Shown here in pieces: positions 8,865 through 18,384 of a stretch of 64,000 nt of DNA. The DNA is taken from NCBI RefSeq assembly GCF_047272945.1, contig NZ_JBKOPS010000007.1, forward strand, positions 124,001 through 188,000. Direction: 5' to 3'. A program made the position numbers and the translations under genes. The notes under the pieces are model-generated. The model was not told the origin of the DNA and made no database searches. It saw only the letters and a program-made list of their open reading frames with translations. Numbering within the stretch: the stretch's first letter is position 1; each line of letters begins with the position of its first letter. This DNA is from Rubrolithibacter danxiaensis (GTDB lineage: Bacteria > Bacteroidota > Bacteroidia > Sphingobacteriales > Sphingobacteriaceae).

Positions 8865-9362
8865 CTATTTCCAACAGCCTAATAGTTTTCGTATTAAAAT
8901 AATCTGACCAATATGATATGTTGTGTGATTCGCCAGAAATAGAGCTTCCCGTATCATCGATCGTTCTGTTCCATCTGCCAGGGGAATAAAAAGTTCAATA
9001 TCTGGATTATTTAAAAGAGAGATAAATGCTTCGCGGTCTAATTTAAATTGATTAATTACAGTCGTCCAGCTTTCTTCAACCGGTTCATTTGTAGCAGGTA
9101 CCCAGTACTCTTCCGGCCATTTTCTTGGTTTGTAATTCGGATTTTGGCAAAAATGAAGTATTTCAGCCTGAGTAATCTGAATATGGTTAAGAAGATCCCA
9201 GATACTATATGTAAGGCTTTCGGGCTTTGTATTTTTTAAACTGAAGGGTATGTTATCAACAGCATCTTCAAGGTCGATACCAGAAGTATGCCCCCGAAGA
9301 AGATCACTTAAATGCTTTTTAATGGTATCAGCAATAATATTTGCAGGAGGTACTGTAATCAT
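8865..9362 (-). CDS. DinB family protein
   Basis: 165-residue four-helix-bundle protein of the DinB/YfiT superfamily, putative metal-dependent hydrolase or thiol-transferase. The metal-binding pattern is visible as LLNHIQITQAE around residue 60 and ANHTTYHIGQII near the C-terminus, giving the three His expected for the family. Members in Gram-positives act as bacillithiol or mycothiol transferases. The substrate in Bacteroidota is unknown. A TAnnTTTG-like box (TAGTTTTG, 9367-9374 on the minus strand) lies just upstream without a clear TTG partner. Confidence 0.82.
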   Translation of the reverse strand: MITVPPANIIADTIKKHLSDLLRGHTSGIDLEDAVDNIPFSLKNTKPESLTYSIWDLLNHIQITQAEILHFCQNPNYKPRKWPEEYWVPATNEPVEESWTTVINQFKLDREAFISLLNNPDIELFIPLADGTERSMIREALFLANHTTYHIGQIILIRKLLGCWK

Positions 9363-9450
9363 CGTTCAAAACTAACAGCATTTGCCGGAAAAGTGTTTTA
9401 GATGTATTTAACAGCATGCAATTAAAGTTGTAAAAAGCATACTTTTGCTT

Positions 9451-9606
9451 ATGCGTTTGCTCCTCCCCTATATTTTTATTTTCATCGCCATTTTAGGTTC
9501 GTTTTACTATAAACGCTTTACTAAAACTCAAAAAAAATGGGTTAATAATTTAATTGGAACGCTCTTGATTTTGGGATGGATCTATTTGCTGTCGCGTTTT
9601 GTGTAA
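9451..9606 (+). CDS. Small two-helix membrane protein, unknown function
   Basis: 51-residue ORF from an ATG, starting MRLLLPYIFIFIAILGSFYY, then a basic linker (KRFTKTQKKW) and a second hydrophobic helix (LIGTLLILGWIYLLSRFV). The hydrophobic-basic-hydrophobic layout fits a small inner-membrane hairpin protein. A TACTTTTG box at 9440-9447 matches the Bacteroidota -7 element but sits only three bases before the ATG. That would mean a leaderless transcript or chance. Family not recognised. Confidence 0.5.
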   Translation: MRLLLPYIFIFIAILGSFYYKRFTKTQKKWVNNLIGTLLILGWIYLLSRFV

Positions 9607-9636
9607 CAGCAGATTTTAAGAAATTTTTTTTATGAT

Positions 9637-9674
9637 TATCCGATGAATATTGCAATGTCAATATTCATCGGATA
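9637..9674. terminator. 15-bp perfect inverted repeat between convergent genes
   Basis: TATCCGATGAATATT and its exact complement are separated by the 8-base loop GCAATGTC. It sits between the small membrane ORF and the ppc stop codon, which converge on it. U-tracts are weak on both sides, so termination is the likely but unproven role. Confidence 0.6.
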
Positions 9675-9681
9675 TAAAATT

Positions 9682-12255
9682 TTACGCCAGGTTTCGGCCT
9701 GCATTCACAATTCCGTAAACGGTACGGATGATAAGTTTTCTGTAAATCCTTGCCTGCTCTTCGTCCGCGTTCCCGGATAAAAGCTGTTGAAGGGCGTAAT
9801 GCTGGATAACAACAAGCGGCAATACAATCTTTTCGCGAATTGCAATGGAACGGCGCTCTACCGGATATTGCTCCATTAGTACTCTGTTACCTGTCAGTTC
9901 AAGGATAAGGCTTTTTGTAAGTTCAAACTCTTCCCTAAGTCCCTGCCAGAATTTCCCGAACTCGCTCTCATTGTTCATATAGGCGGTAACACGAAAATCA
10001 GACTTAGACATAGACATCGAACAATTGTCTATCATCGTTTTAAATTGCCCGGAAGAAAGATACAGGTCTTTAACTTCTTCCCAGCGGCCTTCTTCTTTTA
10101 TGGCCTTTAATGCTGTACCTACTCCGTAAAAGCCTGGTATGTTTTGTTTAAGCTGGCTCCAAGAAGTAACAAAGCTGATTGCTCTTAAATCCTCCAGTTT
10201 CAGTTCTGAACTTGAGTTTCTTTTTACCGGACGGCTGCTGATATTAATTTCAGAAAGCAGTTTTAAGGGACTAAAACGTTCCAGGTATTTCAAAAACAGC
10301 GGATTTTCTCTCAAAGCAAAGAAAGCATTGTAACTGTCTTTGGCCATTTTATTTATCAGCTCTTTCTGCTCATTGTTTAGCGTATCCTTTTCTTTCTGCC
10401 CCAGTGCAGAAACCAATCCGGCATTAACCAGTTGCTCAATATTATAATACGCCGTATCATAGGATCCGTACTGACTGCTGATTGTTTGTCCCTGAATAGT
10501 AAGCTGAATATGCTCATTAGCAATTTCCTTACCCATGGTAGCATAAAATTTATGCGTTTTACCCCCACCTCTGGCTGGTGGGCCTCCCCGGCCGTCAAAA
10601 AACGCCAGATCTATATCATAATTTCTGGCCATTGCAGTAAGCTCCATTTTAGCTTTATAAATCGACCAGTTCGCCATCAGGTAACCGCCATCTTTAGTAC
10701 TGTCTGAAAAGCCAAGCATAATTACCTGCCTGTTTCCTCGTTTTTTAAGATGTTCTTTATAGAAAGGATGAGTATATAATTTCTTCATTACCTCTGCTGC
10801 AGAGGCAAGGTCATTAACCGTTTCAAACAAAGGAACAAAGTCTACATTCAGTTCGTCTTTCTTCCAACCACTCCATAAAAATAGGGTAGTTAACTGCAGA
10901 ATATCCGATGCCTGCTGGCAATTACTGATTATAAAACGGTTACAAGCCTTTTCTCCGCCGGATAGCTGCATCTGCTTCATGAGGCGAATAGTTGCAAGCG
11001 TATCTTTGGTAAGATCATCTGCATTATCCTCGCAGATGTAGTCGGCTTCTTCGAATTGAATGTGTTTAAGTTTTTCTTCTTCAGGAAGTTCGCTGTAATT
11101 CTCCGGAATGGAACTTTGTTTTAAACTTGCTCTACAGGAAGCATGCGTATCACGCAGTATGCGGCTATCTTGCCGGATATCCAAAGAGGCAAAATAACAC
11201 CCGAAGAGTTTTACCTTAAGAATAAGGTTATCAACCGTATCAACAAACAACCCATCATGTGCCCTTAGCAAAACTTCTTTTACCGCCTGCAGATTCTCCA
11301 GTATTTCGGCTTGTTTGTTTTGAGGTTCTGCCAGAGAACTGAAACTGTTTTTATAAAATATATTCTGCAGGTTACTCATGTAAGTTTCTACACCTCTGAA
11401 TGTTATGCGTCGTTTTAACACACGAAAATCGCGGTAATAACAACGAAACAGAATTTCGCGAAGCAGGCGTGAAACTTTTTTGGTACTCTCTACAGTTACG
11501 TTTGGATTCCCATCCCGGTCACCACCGGGCCAGAAGCCGAGTTCTATAAGCTGGTGAGCATCAAATACCGGAACTTCAAACTCGTTTTCAATCTGAGCTT
11601 GTAAATCGGAAACCACCGGATAGAAAACGTGTTCCAGGAACCATGCTAAACTCACCGCCTCATCAACCGGCGTTGGCTTCTTTTTATTAAAGAAAGGTGT
11701 TTTACCTAATTGCTGAAGCAATAAATGGATGGAATTAATATCGTTATTTTTTAATGCATCGGTCAGATCAGTAATAATTGCAAGAACAGTACTTGGATAA
11801 AATTGAGTTGGATGTGCGGTAAGAACCAGTCGAAGCGAAAAATCCTTGATAGCTTCCAATGCTTTACTCTTCATAGCCGGATTACCCGACATCTGCTGAA
11901 GCAGGATCTTCAATGAACCTGTATCTTCTGTGCGGCTGGTTTTATTAAAAGCAGAATCTTCAATAGCATCAAATAATACTACCTGGCGTTCTATATATTG
12001 TATAAACCTGAATAAAAGATCAAACCGGTCTGCTGCCTGAACATATTGCTCATACTGGCCAAAAAAGCTTTCAATAATATCAACAGGGCTTAATTCCTGT
12101 TTTACTCCGTTTTCGCAATGAGAAGTGAAAAACGGCAATAAAATACCTGTATGTTTTACCTGATAAAATGGAAGTGTAAGAAATAAACTATTGTATAATT
12201 CAAACCTTGTAACAACTTCGCTGGCAAATACAGCTTCTTTTTGGCTTAGCTTCAT
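9682..12255 (-). CDS. ppc: Phosphoenolpyruvate carboxylase
   Basis: Anaplerotic enzyme making oxaloacetate from PEP and bicarbonate in the cytoplasm. It is 857 residues, near the usual bacterial length. Landmarks are LTAHPTQFYPS (catalytic His region), WPGGDRDGNPNVT, GFSDSTKDGGYLMANW, the mobile loop FFDGRGGPPARGGG and QGQTISSQYG. The C-terminus reads NAGRNLA, ending in Ala where the E. coli enzyme ends in NTG. I recall related Bacteroidota enzymes also ending this way. Monocistronic, minus strand, ATG start. Confidence 0.96.
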   Translation of the reverse strand: MKLSQKEAVFASEVVTRFELYNSLFLTLPFYQVKHTGILLPFFTSHCENGVKQELSPVDIIESFFGQYEQYVQAADRFDLLFRFIQYIERQVVLFDAIEDSAFNKTSRTEDTGSLKILLQQMSGNPAMKSKALEAIKDFSLRLVLTAHPTQFYPSTVLAIITDLTDALKNNDINSIHLLLQQLGKTPFFNKKKPTPVDEAVSLAWFLEHVFYPVVSDLQAQIENEFEVPVFDAHQLIELGFWPGGDRDGNPNVTVESTKKVSRLLREILFRCYYRDFRVLKRRITFRGVETYMSNLQNIFYKNSFSSLAEPQNKQAEILENLQAVKEVLLRAHDGLFVDTVDNLILKVKLFGCYFASLDIRQDSRILRDTHASCRASLKQSSIPENYSELPEEEKLKHIQFEEADYICEDNADDLTKDTLATIRLMKQMQLSGGEKACNRFIISNCQQASDILQLTTLFLWSGWKKDELNVDFVPLFETVNDLASAAEVMKKLYTHPFYKEHLKKRGNRQVIMLGFSDSTKDGGYLMANWSIYKAKMELTAMARNYDIDLAFFDGRGGPPARGGGKTHKFYATMGKEIANEHIQLTIQGQTISSQYGSYDTAYYNIEQLVNAGLVSALGQKEKDTLNNEQKELINKMAKDSYNAFFALRENPLFLKYLERFSPLKLLSEINISSRPVKRNSSSELKLEDLRAISFVTSWSQLKQNIPGFYGVGTALKAIKEEGRWEEVKDLYLSSGQFKTMIDNCSMSMSKSDFRVTAYMNNESEFGKFWQGLREEFELTKSLILELTGNRVLMEQYPVERRSIAIREKIVLPLVVIQHYALQQLLSGNADEEQARIYRKLIIRTVYGIVNAGRNLA

Positions 12256-12454
12256 TTAATTATTAATTAAGGTTTCTGTGGGTAACAAAAATAATAGCTT
12301 TGTACTGGTATTAAAACCTATTTGAAAGATATTTTCATTAAAATTTAAAAAAAAGGCTTCTTTTGAACAAAAAACCCGTTTAGAAAAAGGTATAAAAACT
12401 ATATAACAAATCAATTTTTACATTTCAATTGCTTTTCTTCGAAATATTTCGGAT

Positions 12455-12503
12455 AAAAAATCCAATCCATGCCGAAAAAAAATACTGGAAAGAATTGGAT
12501 TTT
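12455..12503 (-). terminator. Terminator downstream of the SDR gene
   Basis: Inverted arms AAAATCCAAT / ATTGGATTTT are separated by about 28 bases and followed on the minus strand by TTTTTTA. The loop is long. The rest of 12256-12556 is AT-rich and shows nothing else beyond an isolated TATTTTTG box (12286-12293, minus strand) upstream of ppc. Confidence 0.5.
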
Positions 12504-12556
12504 CTTCTTTTGGGAGGCAGAATTTAACAAATTATAGTCACAGAAATTAACGGTTC

Positions 12557-13420
12557 TTATCCATTTATTATTTCACCCCCATTTGGATGCAATACCTGCC
12601 CCGTCATATAGCTGGAATCCTCTGAAGCAAGAAATACATAACTTGGTGCCACTTCTTCCGGTTGACCGGGACGTTTTAACGGCACATCCTGACCAAAAGA
12701 CCCAACCTTTTCTTCAGGAAAAGACGCCGGAATTAAAGGTGTCCAGATCGGGCCCGGGGCCACTGCATTTACCCGGATTCCCTTTTCTGCCAGATTAGAT
12801 GCCAACGATCTGGTAAAAGCAACAATGGCGCCTTTTGTTGAGGCATAGTCGAGTAAATGACTGCTACCCCTGTAAGCTGTAACCGAAGCAGTATTAATAA
12901 CGGTGCTACCCTTTTTAAGATATTTAAGCGCAGCTTTTGTTAAAAAGAAATGTGGGAAAATGTTGGTTCTGAAAGTTTTTTCCAGCTGCTCTTCTGTAAT
13001 ATCCTCTAAATTTTTCTGTGGATATTGCACAGCAGCATTATTTACAACAATGTCAATGCGGGCAAATCTTGAAATAGCTTCCTGCACAATTTTGATACAA
13101 TGCTGCTCTTCACTTACATCACCCGGAATAAGTAAACAGTGCTGATTGTACTCTTCCACATGTCTTTTTGTTTCTTCAGCATCTGCATGCTCCTCCAGGT
13201 AAGATATTACCACATCGGCTCCCTCACGTGCAAAAGCTATTGCTACTGCCCGGCCAATTCCACTGTCGCCACCGGTAATAATTGCTACTTTTCCTGCAAG
13301 TTTTGAAAACACATCCTGGCTCTCACCCTGATAATGCGGTTTTGGAGTCATTTCAGATTCAATTCCTGGTTGATGCTCCTGCGATTGAGGCGGTACTTTT
13401 TGTGGTTCGGTAGTATGCAT
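12557..13420 (-). CDS. SDR family NAD(P)-dependent oxidoreductase
   Basis: 287-residue short-chain dehydrogenase of the extended-N-terminus type related to bacterial general-stress proteins (GSP39/YhdF-like). It has a proline- and glutamine-rich leader (about 1-45), the cofactor motif TGGDSGIGRAVAIAFAREG, NNAAVQYP, the catalytic Ser (TASVTAYRGSS) and YASTK. The C-terminus (MTGQVLHPNGGEIING) is classical. The substrate is not deducible; glucose-1-dehydrogenase-like annotations are common for this group. It is divergent from gdhA with 190 bases between the starts. Confidence 0.9.
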   Translation of the reverse strand: MHTTEPQKVPPQSQEHQPGIESEMTPKPHYQGESQDVFSKLAGKVAIITGGDSGIGRAVAIAFAREGADVVISYLEEHADAEETKRHVEEYNQHCLLIPGDVSEEQHCIKIVQEAISRFARIDIVVNNAAVQYPQKNLEDITEEQLEKTFRTNIFPHFFLTKAALKYLKKGSTVINTASVTAYRGSSHLLDYASTKGAIVAFTRSLASNLAEKGIRVNAVAPGPIWTPLIPASFPEEKVGSFGQDVPLKRPGQPEEVAPSYVFLASEDSSYMTGQVLHPNGGEIING

Positions 13421-13610
13421 TTTAAAGTTATCGTTTAAATTTTAACAGCAAATACGATACACGGTTTTAAGGTATTTCTACTTCTTACACAAACAATATT
13501 TTTGCCATTTAATTAATTTTTAAATTATTACCGTAAAAATTTCACTGATATTTCAGCATTTTTTAGAATAGTTTATAGATTCGTACGATCACCAAACAAT
13601 TTTTATTTTA

Positions 13611-14951
13611 ATGGATGTACTTATAAAGGAGTTCATGGATAAGGTCAGAGTACGGAACGCCCATGAACCTGAATTTCTACAAGCTGTACAAGAGGTTGCC
13701 GAGTCTGTTATCCCTTTTACTGCAGAAAACCCCCACTATCAAAATCACAAGATACTCGAACGAATTGCAGAACCTGAAAGAGTTATAATGTTCAGAGTCC
13801 CTTGGCTTAACGACCAGGGAGAAGTTGAAATAAATCGCGGTTACAGGGTTCAAATGAACAGTGCGATCGGCCCTTACAAAGGAGGCTTACGTTTTCATCC
13901 TTCAGTTAACCTGAGCATACTTAAATTTCTTGCCTTTGAACAGGTATTTAAAAACAGCCTTACCAGTCTTCCAATGGGTGGCGGTAAAGGCGGTTCCGAT
14001 TTTGATCCTAAAGGACGATCAGATAACGAGGTGATGAAGTTCTGCCAAAGTTTTATGACTGAACTATACAGACATATACATGCTGATATTGATGTACCGG
14101 CCGGCGACATTGGCGTTGGAGGAAGGGAAATTGGTTATTTGTTCGGACAGTATAAAAGGATACAGGGCGAATTTAGCGGAGTTTTAACAGGTAAGGGTTT
14201 TGAATACGGAGGCAGTTTGATCAGGCCTGAAGCTACGGGTTACGGAGTGGTATATTTTGCTGAAGAAATGCTGAAAACACGGGGAGATTCACTAAAGGGT
14301 AAAACTGTTGCTATTTCAGGATCAGGGAATGTTGCCCTGTATGCGGTTGAAAAATGTATCCATTGGGGAGCTACTGTTGTTACCTTATCTGATTCAAGTG
14401 GCTTTATTTACGATCCGGCAGGAATTGATAAATCAAAGCTTGATTATATCATGAACCTGAAAAATGTGCAAAGAGGAAGGATTGAAGAGTATGCTAAAAA
14501 ATATAGCTGCGAGTTTTTTGAAGGCGAGCGTCCATGGAAAGTCAAATGTGATGTTGCCTTTCCGAATGCCACCCAAAATGAGCTGAACAAGGAGGATGCG
14601 CTGACATTAATTAAAAATGGTTGTATTTGTGTTGCTGAAGGTGCAAATATGCCTTGTACTATTGAAGCCGTTCATGCTTTTGATAAGGCGAGAATCTTAT
14701 ACGCTCCCGGCAAGGCGGCCAACGCCGGCGGTGTTGCTGTTTCCGGCCTTGAGATGTCCCAAAACTCCTTACGCATATCATGGACGAGAGATGAGGTTGA
14801 CACTCGTTTAAAGCAAATTATGCATCAGATACACCAGATCTGTATTAAACATGGTAAACAAGCAGACGGTTATATTGATTATATAAAAGGAGCTAATATA
14901 GGCGGGTTTGTAAAAGTAGCAGATGCTATGATTGCACAGGGAATAGTTTAG
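13611..14951 (+). CDS. gdhA: NADP-specific glutamate dehydrogenase
   Basis: Cytoplasmic enzyme that aminates 2-oxoglutarate to glutamate. It is 446 residues, the standard hexameric GDH length. Substrate-binding blocks are GPYKGGLRFHPSVNLSILKF and LPMGGGKGGSDFDPKGRSD with the catalytic Lys in GGGKGG. DVPAGDIGVGGREIGYLFGQ and the Rossmann motif ISGSGNVALYA follow. Overall similarity to the E. coli type (NADP) subgroup suggests an assimilatory role. A strong terminator follows. Confidence 0.96.
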   Translation: MDVLIKEFMDKVRVRNAHEPEFLQAVQEVAESVIPFTAENPHYQNHKILERIAEPERVIMFRVPWLNDQGEVEINRGYRVQMNSAIGPYKGGLRFHPSVNLSILKFLAFEQVFKNSLTSLPMGGGKGGSDFDPKGRSDNEVMKFCQSFMTELYRHIHADIDVPAGDIGVGGREIGYLFGQYKRIQGEFSGVLTGKGFEYGGSLIRPEATGYGVVYFAEEMLKTRGDSLKGKTVAISGSGNVALYAVEKCIHWGATVVTLSDSSGFIYDPAGIDKSKLDYIMNLKNVQRGRIEEYAKKYSCEFFEGERPWKVKCDVAFPNATQNELNKEDALTLIKNGCICVAEGANMPCTIEAVHAFDKARILYAPGKAANAGGVAVSGLEMSQNSLRISWTRDEVDTRLKQIMHQIHQICIKHGKQADGYIDYIKGANIGGFVKVADAMIAQGIV

Positions 14952-14977
14952 TTTAAAACACTCCACCTGCCTGTTAC

Positions 14978-15011
14978 AAAAAAACCTGCCTTTTTGGGGC
15001 AGGTTTTTTTT
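14978..15011 (+). terminator. Rho-independent terminator of gdhA
   Basis: Perfect 13-bp stem (seven A plus CCTGCC paired with GGCAGG plus T run), loop TTTTTGG, followed by further T. It lies 27 bases after the gdhA stop. Confidence 0.9.
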
Positions 15012-15052
15012 ATCAAAATATTTAAAAGAATTTATTAAACACCTATACATTG

Positions 15053-15337
15053 CTAATTAATAGCAGTGTTAACAGGAGTTTTTTCTATAAACTCAGGCTC
15101 AAAAACAGCAAGCTGGTTGAAAAAGTTATAATGCAGCGTTCCAAAAAAATTAATGATATTATTATTTGATTTTCCCTCAATACAGATCCGCTCTTTCAAA
15201 ATCTCTTTATTCATCCAATCGGGATTTGCCATCAGCAGATCTTCATCTTTAATAGTAACCTCTGACTGATCGATAGAAAATTGTTTTAAAATTTCATTAA
15301 AACTTAAGGCATTCAATAATAATTCTTTCATTTTCAT
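15053..15337 (-). CDS. Hypothetical protein, 94 residues
   Basis: ATG-started short protein beginning MKMKELLLNALSFNEILKQF, with an acidic middle (TIKDEDLLMANPDW) and a tail ending VNTAIN. No signal peptide or membrane segment. I do not recognise the family. Its size and helical N-terminus followed by a divergent tail would be compatible with a leader-type peptide, but no maturation genes are nearby. Isolated between gdhA (convergent) and the surface-repeat gene. Confidence 0.55.
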   Translation of the reverse strand: MKMKELLLNALSFNEILKQFSIDQSEVTIKDEDLLMANPDWMNKEILKERICIEGKSNNNIINFFGTLHYNFFNQLAVFEPEFIEKTPVNTAIN

Positions 15338-15506
15338 AATTAAAAGTTTAATATAATCTTCAAAAAATGTTTAGTGGTACAGGCAGAAACTGCCAGCTGT
15401 ATATAGAATCAACTATTACGCCATTTTGTTTTGTGTAAGGAATTAACTTATCAGAAAAGCCGGTTTTATGATTTAAAAGAGACAATTTTGAAAGATCACT
15501 TAAACT

Positions 15507-15543
15507 TTTTAAGCACATACAAGATTCCAATGTGCTCTTTTAA
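15507..15543 (-). terminator. Possible terminator after the STN/surface-repeat gene
   Basis: AGCACAT / ATGTGCT stem with an 11-base loop, flanked by A/T runs. It lies 78 bases beyond the stop codon at 15621. The remainder of 15338-15620 shows no gene. Confidence 0.4.
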
Positions 15544-15620
15544 GTGCATTGCTGTATGCTAAAACAGAAGAATTTTCAGATTGATAATGTGCTAGAATAG
15601 CGGTAATTATAATCTTATCC

Positions 15621-17414
15621 TCAAAAAATACTTACTCCTGCGTTAAACCCAAGCCAGCCTTTCAGATCATCATTATAAACGCGATGGTTTTCAGGATAGA
15701 CATGTTGTTTGAAACCTATTGAGCTTGATGAGGATGCTTTGCTGTAATAGACTGAATAAGCCGGTCCGGCAAAAAGAGTTAAGCCATTAAAAATCTTAAA
15801 CTGAAAATTACTTTGGAACTTATTCAGAAGATTTGTATTATCAAAATTTCCCAGGTATAAGTACTGCGAAGAAAGTTCGGCGGAAACCGAAAACAGTTTA
15901 CCAAATAAAAAGTCGTGTCCCAGCCCAAGCCCGGCAGAATAAATCTTTTCCGTATCTGATACATTCATTCCGCCAATTATGGTTGTATATAATTTTGAAT
16001 TACCTGTTTTAATTCCAACATTGGCGTTCATCACTTCATTGGTTGATAAACTGATTTTATGATACCCTTTTCTTACAATATTGAGCAATCCCAGGCTAAA
16101 ACCTGAAGAACTGTCGGCTATATTAATCAGCCCGATCTGCATACCCTTCATGTTCTTGGCTAGATTAAAGACGCCTCCGATTTGTAAGCCGCTCATTTTT
16201 TTGGAAGCAATATTTCCTGCTCCTGCTATCTGAATTCCATTTAAATTTCCCGATACTACGTTAGTTACCCCTGTAATTTGCATCCCCGAAAAATCTTTTG
16301 ATGTGAGATTAAAAACACCTGAGGTTTGTACTCCAGAAAAATTTTGATGCACATGATTAAATACTCCGCCTATCTGTACTCCCTGTGCATTTTTATTTAC
16401 GCTGTTTAACACACCTGCAAGCTGTACCGCATTCATACTGTCAAGTACATTGTTCATTACGCCTCCAATCTGCACTCCCTTTACCGCCCCTCCTACCAGG
16501 TTAAAAACACCTGCAATCTGAAAATTTCCAACGTTTCCTTTATTTATATTAAAAACACCTGCCATTTCTGCACCATCAACTCCGGCAGTATAACCGCCAA
16601 CTAAATTTAAAGAAGCTTTATTTACCACCTGCGAACTTAACATTCCATGCGAACTGAGGCCCGGAGTAAGCGACGCCTGAAACGGACTGTTGGCAAGAAA
16701 ACCGGGAATATTTAAACTTTGTATCCGTTGCCGGGATGAAACAAAAAACCGTCCGAAACCTAATCGTTCAACCAGATCGGAAGTATAACGCCTGCTTTTT
16801 TCTTCGTCTGTTTCCTGATAGCCTTCAGGTTTTACCAGGATACTCGACAAAAATACCATCGAAGTATCTCTGTATGCTTCTTTACTTACCGTTAAATTGA
16901 TGGAAGTATAATCTCCTCGAAAGCGCATTTTAAAGAAGCCCTGATCATCCGTTAATGCAGAACGGAGCAAATGTTTTTCGTAAACGCTGGCGTCTTTAAC
17001 CTTTTCTCCGGTTTTTTCATCAATTACATAACCACTTATCTGGTATAATCTGTTTTGATTTGATATCGTTTCCGGCTCAATATAAAAACGTAAAGCGGCC
17101 GAGCGCAGAATGATATAATTACCGTTTTCTTTATAGTCAACCTGTCCCTGAAAAAGCTCATCCAAAACAGAACGTATAGTTTTATTTTCCGCTGTTACTG
17201 ATACCATGCTATCCCTATGAAGCATTTTTCCGCTGTACGAAAAATAAAACTTTCCCTGTTCACTTATTTTATCAAGCACATCCTGCAATCGCTGATTATT
17301 TATTTTTACCGAAATCTTGCGGGAGAGATTGGACCGGAACACTGTTTTTTCCTGAGCCTGAACAACAGCAGATACGCACAGAAAGAAGACGGCAAGAATT
17401 AATCTGGTTTTCAT
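15621..17414 (-). CDS. STN and carboxypeptidase-regulatory-like domain protein with 16-residue surface repeats
   Basis: 597-residue exported protein. It has a signal peptide (MKTRLILAVFFLCVSAVVQA), an STN-type domain (about 28-105, LQDVLDKISEQGKFYFSYSG), a CarboxypepD_reg-like beta-sandwich (about 128-190, GYVIDEKTGEKVKDASVY) and a long run of imperfect 16-residue repeats (about 270-430; units such as GVQIGGVFNHVHQNFS and AVQLAGVLNSVNKNAQ). A C-terminal beta-rich segment looks like an outer-membrane or surface barrel. The repeats resemble the LA_2272 surface-repeat family. It lies six bases after fecR. Unlike the usual SusC-like target, it has an STN domain but no TonB plug, so it may sense or anchor rather than transport. 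That role is inference. Confidence 0.75.
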   Translation of the reverse strand: MKTRLILAVFFLCVSAVVQAQEKTVFRSNLSRKISVKINNQRLQDVLDKISEQGKFYFSYSGKMLHRDSMVSVTAENKTIRSVLDELFQGQVDYKENGNYIILRSAALRFYIEPETISNQNRLYQISGYVIDEKTGEKVKDASVYEKHLLRSALTDDQGFFKMRFRGDYTSINLTVSKEAYRDTSMVFLSSILVKPEGYQETDEEKSRRYTSDLVERLGFGRFFVSSRQRIQSLNIPGFLANSPFQASLTPGLSSHGMLSSQVVNKASLNLVGGYTAGVDGAEMAGVFNINKGNVGNFQIAGVFNLVGGAVKGVQIGGVMNNVLDSMNAVQLAGVLNSVNKNAQGVQIGGVFNHVHQNFSGVQTSGVFNLTSKDFSGMQITGVTNVVSGNLNGIQIAGAGNIASKKMSGLQIGGVFNLAKNMKGMQIGLINIADSSSGFSLGLLNIVRKGYHKISLSTNEVMNANVGIKTGNSKLYTTIIGGMNVSDTEKIYSAGLGLGHDFLFGKLFSVSAELSSQYLYLGNFDNTNLLNKFQSNFQFKIFNGLTLFAGPAYSVYYSKASSSSSIGFKQHVYPENHRVYNDDLKGWLGFNAGVSIF

Positions 17415-17420
17415 CGCCTT

Positions 17421-18377
17421 TTACTTCAGGATAATCTTTTTATCTGACCGAACAACTGTAATATCAAGAGTTTCACTGATAATCTGAAGAATGTGATCCA
17501 GCGATTCCTCCCGTTTGAAAGTAGTGGTAAGTGTAAGATCACGTACCCGGGTATTTTCTATACTGATATCTGCCTGGTATGCCTCATTTAATACCTCAAC
17601 CACTCTCCATAAAGGTGTGTTATCAGCAACAAATTCTTTGCTCCGGTAATAATTATAAAGCTGATCTGTATTTTCCTGTTTAACAAGTTTTCCGGCATCT
17701 CCTGTTATCTTTACCTTTTCACCGCGGCGCAGTTCAACCTGTTGTTTTCCGAGACTTACACGAACAATACCTGTTTCAACGATAACTTCGGTTTGATTAT
17801 GAAGGTGTTTTACATTAAAGGAGGTTCCAACCACTCGAACGGTAACCTGATCAACATCAATAATAAAAGGTTTATTTTTATCAGGAGTTACCCTAAAAAA
17901 GACTTCTCCTTTTTCTAAATGAACCTTTCTTTTATTGCCGGTAAACTTATTATTGAATGATAATTCAGAATTTTTATTCAGTATAACTTCCGAACCGTCA
18001 GGAAGCTGCTCTGTGCGCACCTCTCCTGCCGCGGCTATTGTAATATAATTCGGTCCGCTAAGTTTTGAATAAACCGACCAGCCTGCAGCCAGCACTACAA
18101 TTGCTGCAGCAATTTTCAACCAGCTGTATTTAGAAGTCAAAGAACGAACAACAGGTTTCTGAGCAGAAGCATTTGCCTTTTGTTTAAAACGCTGCCATGC
18201 AGCTTCCTCATCAATTTTACTTTGTGATTCGAGTTTTTTACTTGCTTTCCATATTAATTCATAATGCGAAACCTGCTTCTCATTTGCAGGATCAGATGCA
18301 ATCCAATTTCTGACGAGGTTTTCCTCTTCAACACTTGCTTCTTTTAACAGAAACTTTATCAGTAGCTCTTCCTTCAT
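17421..18377 (-). CDS. FecR family anti-sigma factor
   Basis: 318-residue single-pass inner-membrane regulator. The cytoplasmic N-terminus (about 1-85) would bind the sigma factor. One membrane helix (SWLKIAAAIVVLAAGWSVYS) follows, then the periplasmic FecR domain (ITIAAAGEVRTEQLPDGSEV, LEKGEVFFRV, VVGTSFNVKH). The C-terminal DUF4974-like part (about 245-318; LWRVVEVLNEAY, TTTFKREESLDHILQII) is the usual partner surface for an STN domain. It starts seven bases downstream of the sigma gene and six bases before the STN-domain gene, so the three form one signalling operon. Confidence 0.93.
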   Translation of the reverse strand: MKEELLIKFLLKEASVEEENLVRNWIASDPANEKQVSHYELIWKASKKLESQSKIDEEAAWQRFKQKANASAQKPVVRSLTSKYSWLKIAAAIVVLAAGWSVYSKLSGPNYITIAAAGEVRTEQLPDGSEVILNKNSELSFNNKFTGNKRKVHLEKGEVFFRVTPDKNKPFIIDVDQVTVRVVGTSFNVKHLHNQTEVIVETGIVRVSLGKQQVELRRGEKVKITGDAGKLVKQENTDQLYNYYRSKEFVADNTPLWRVVEVLNEAYQADISIENTRVRDLTLTTTFKREESLDHILQIISETLDITVVRSDKKIILK

Positions 18378-18384
18378 GTTTCCT

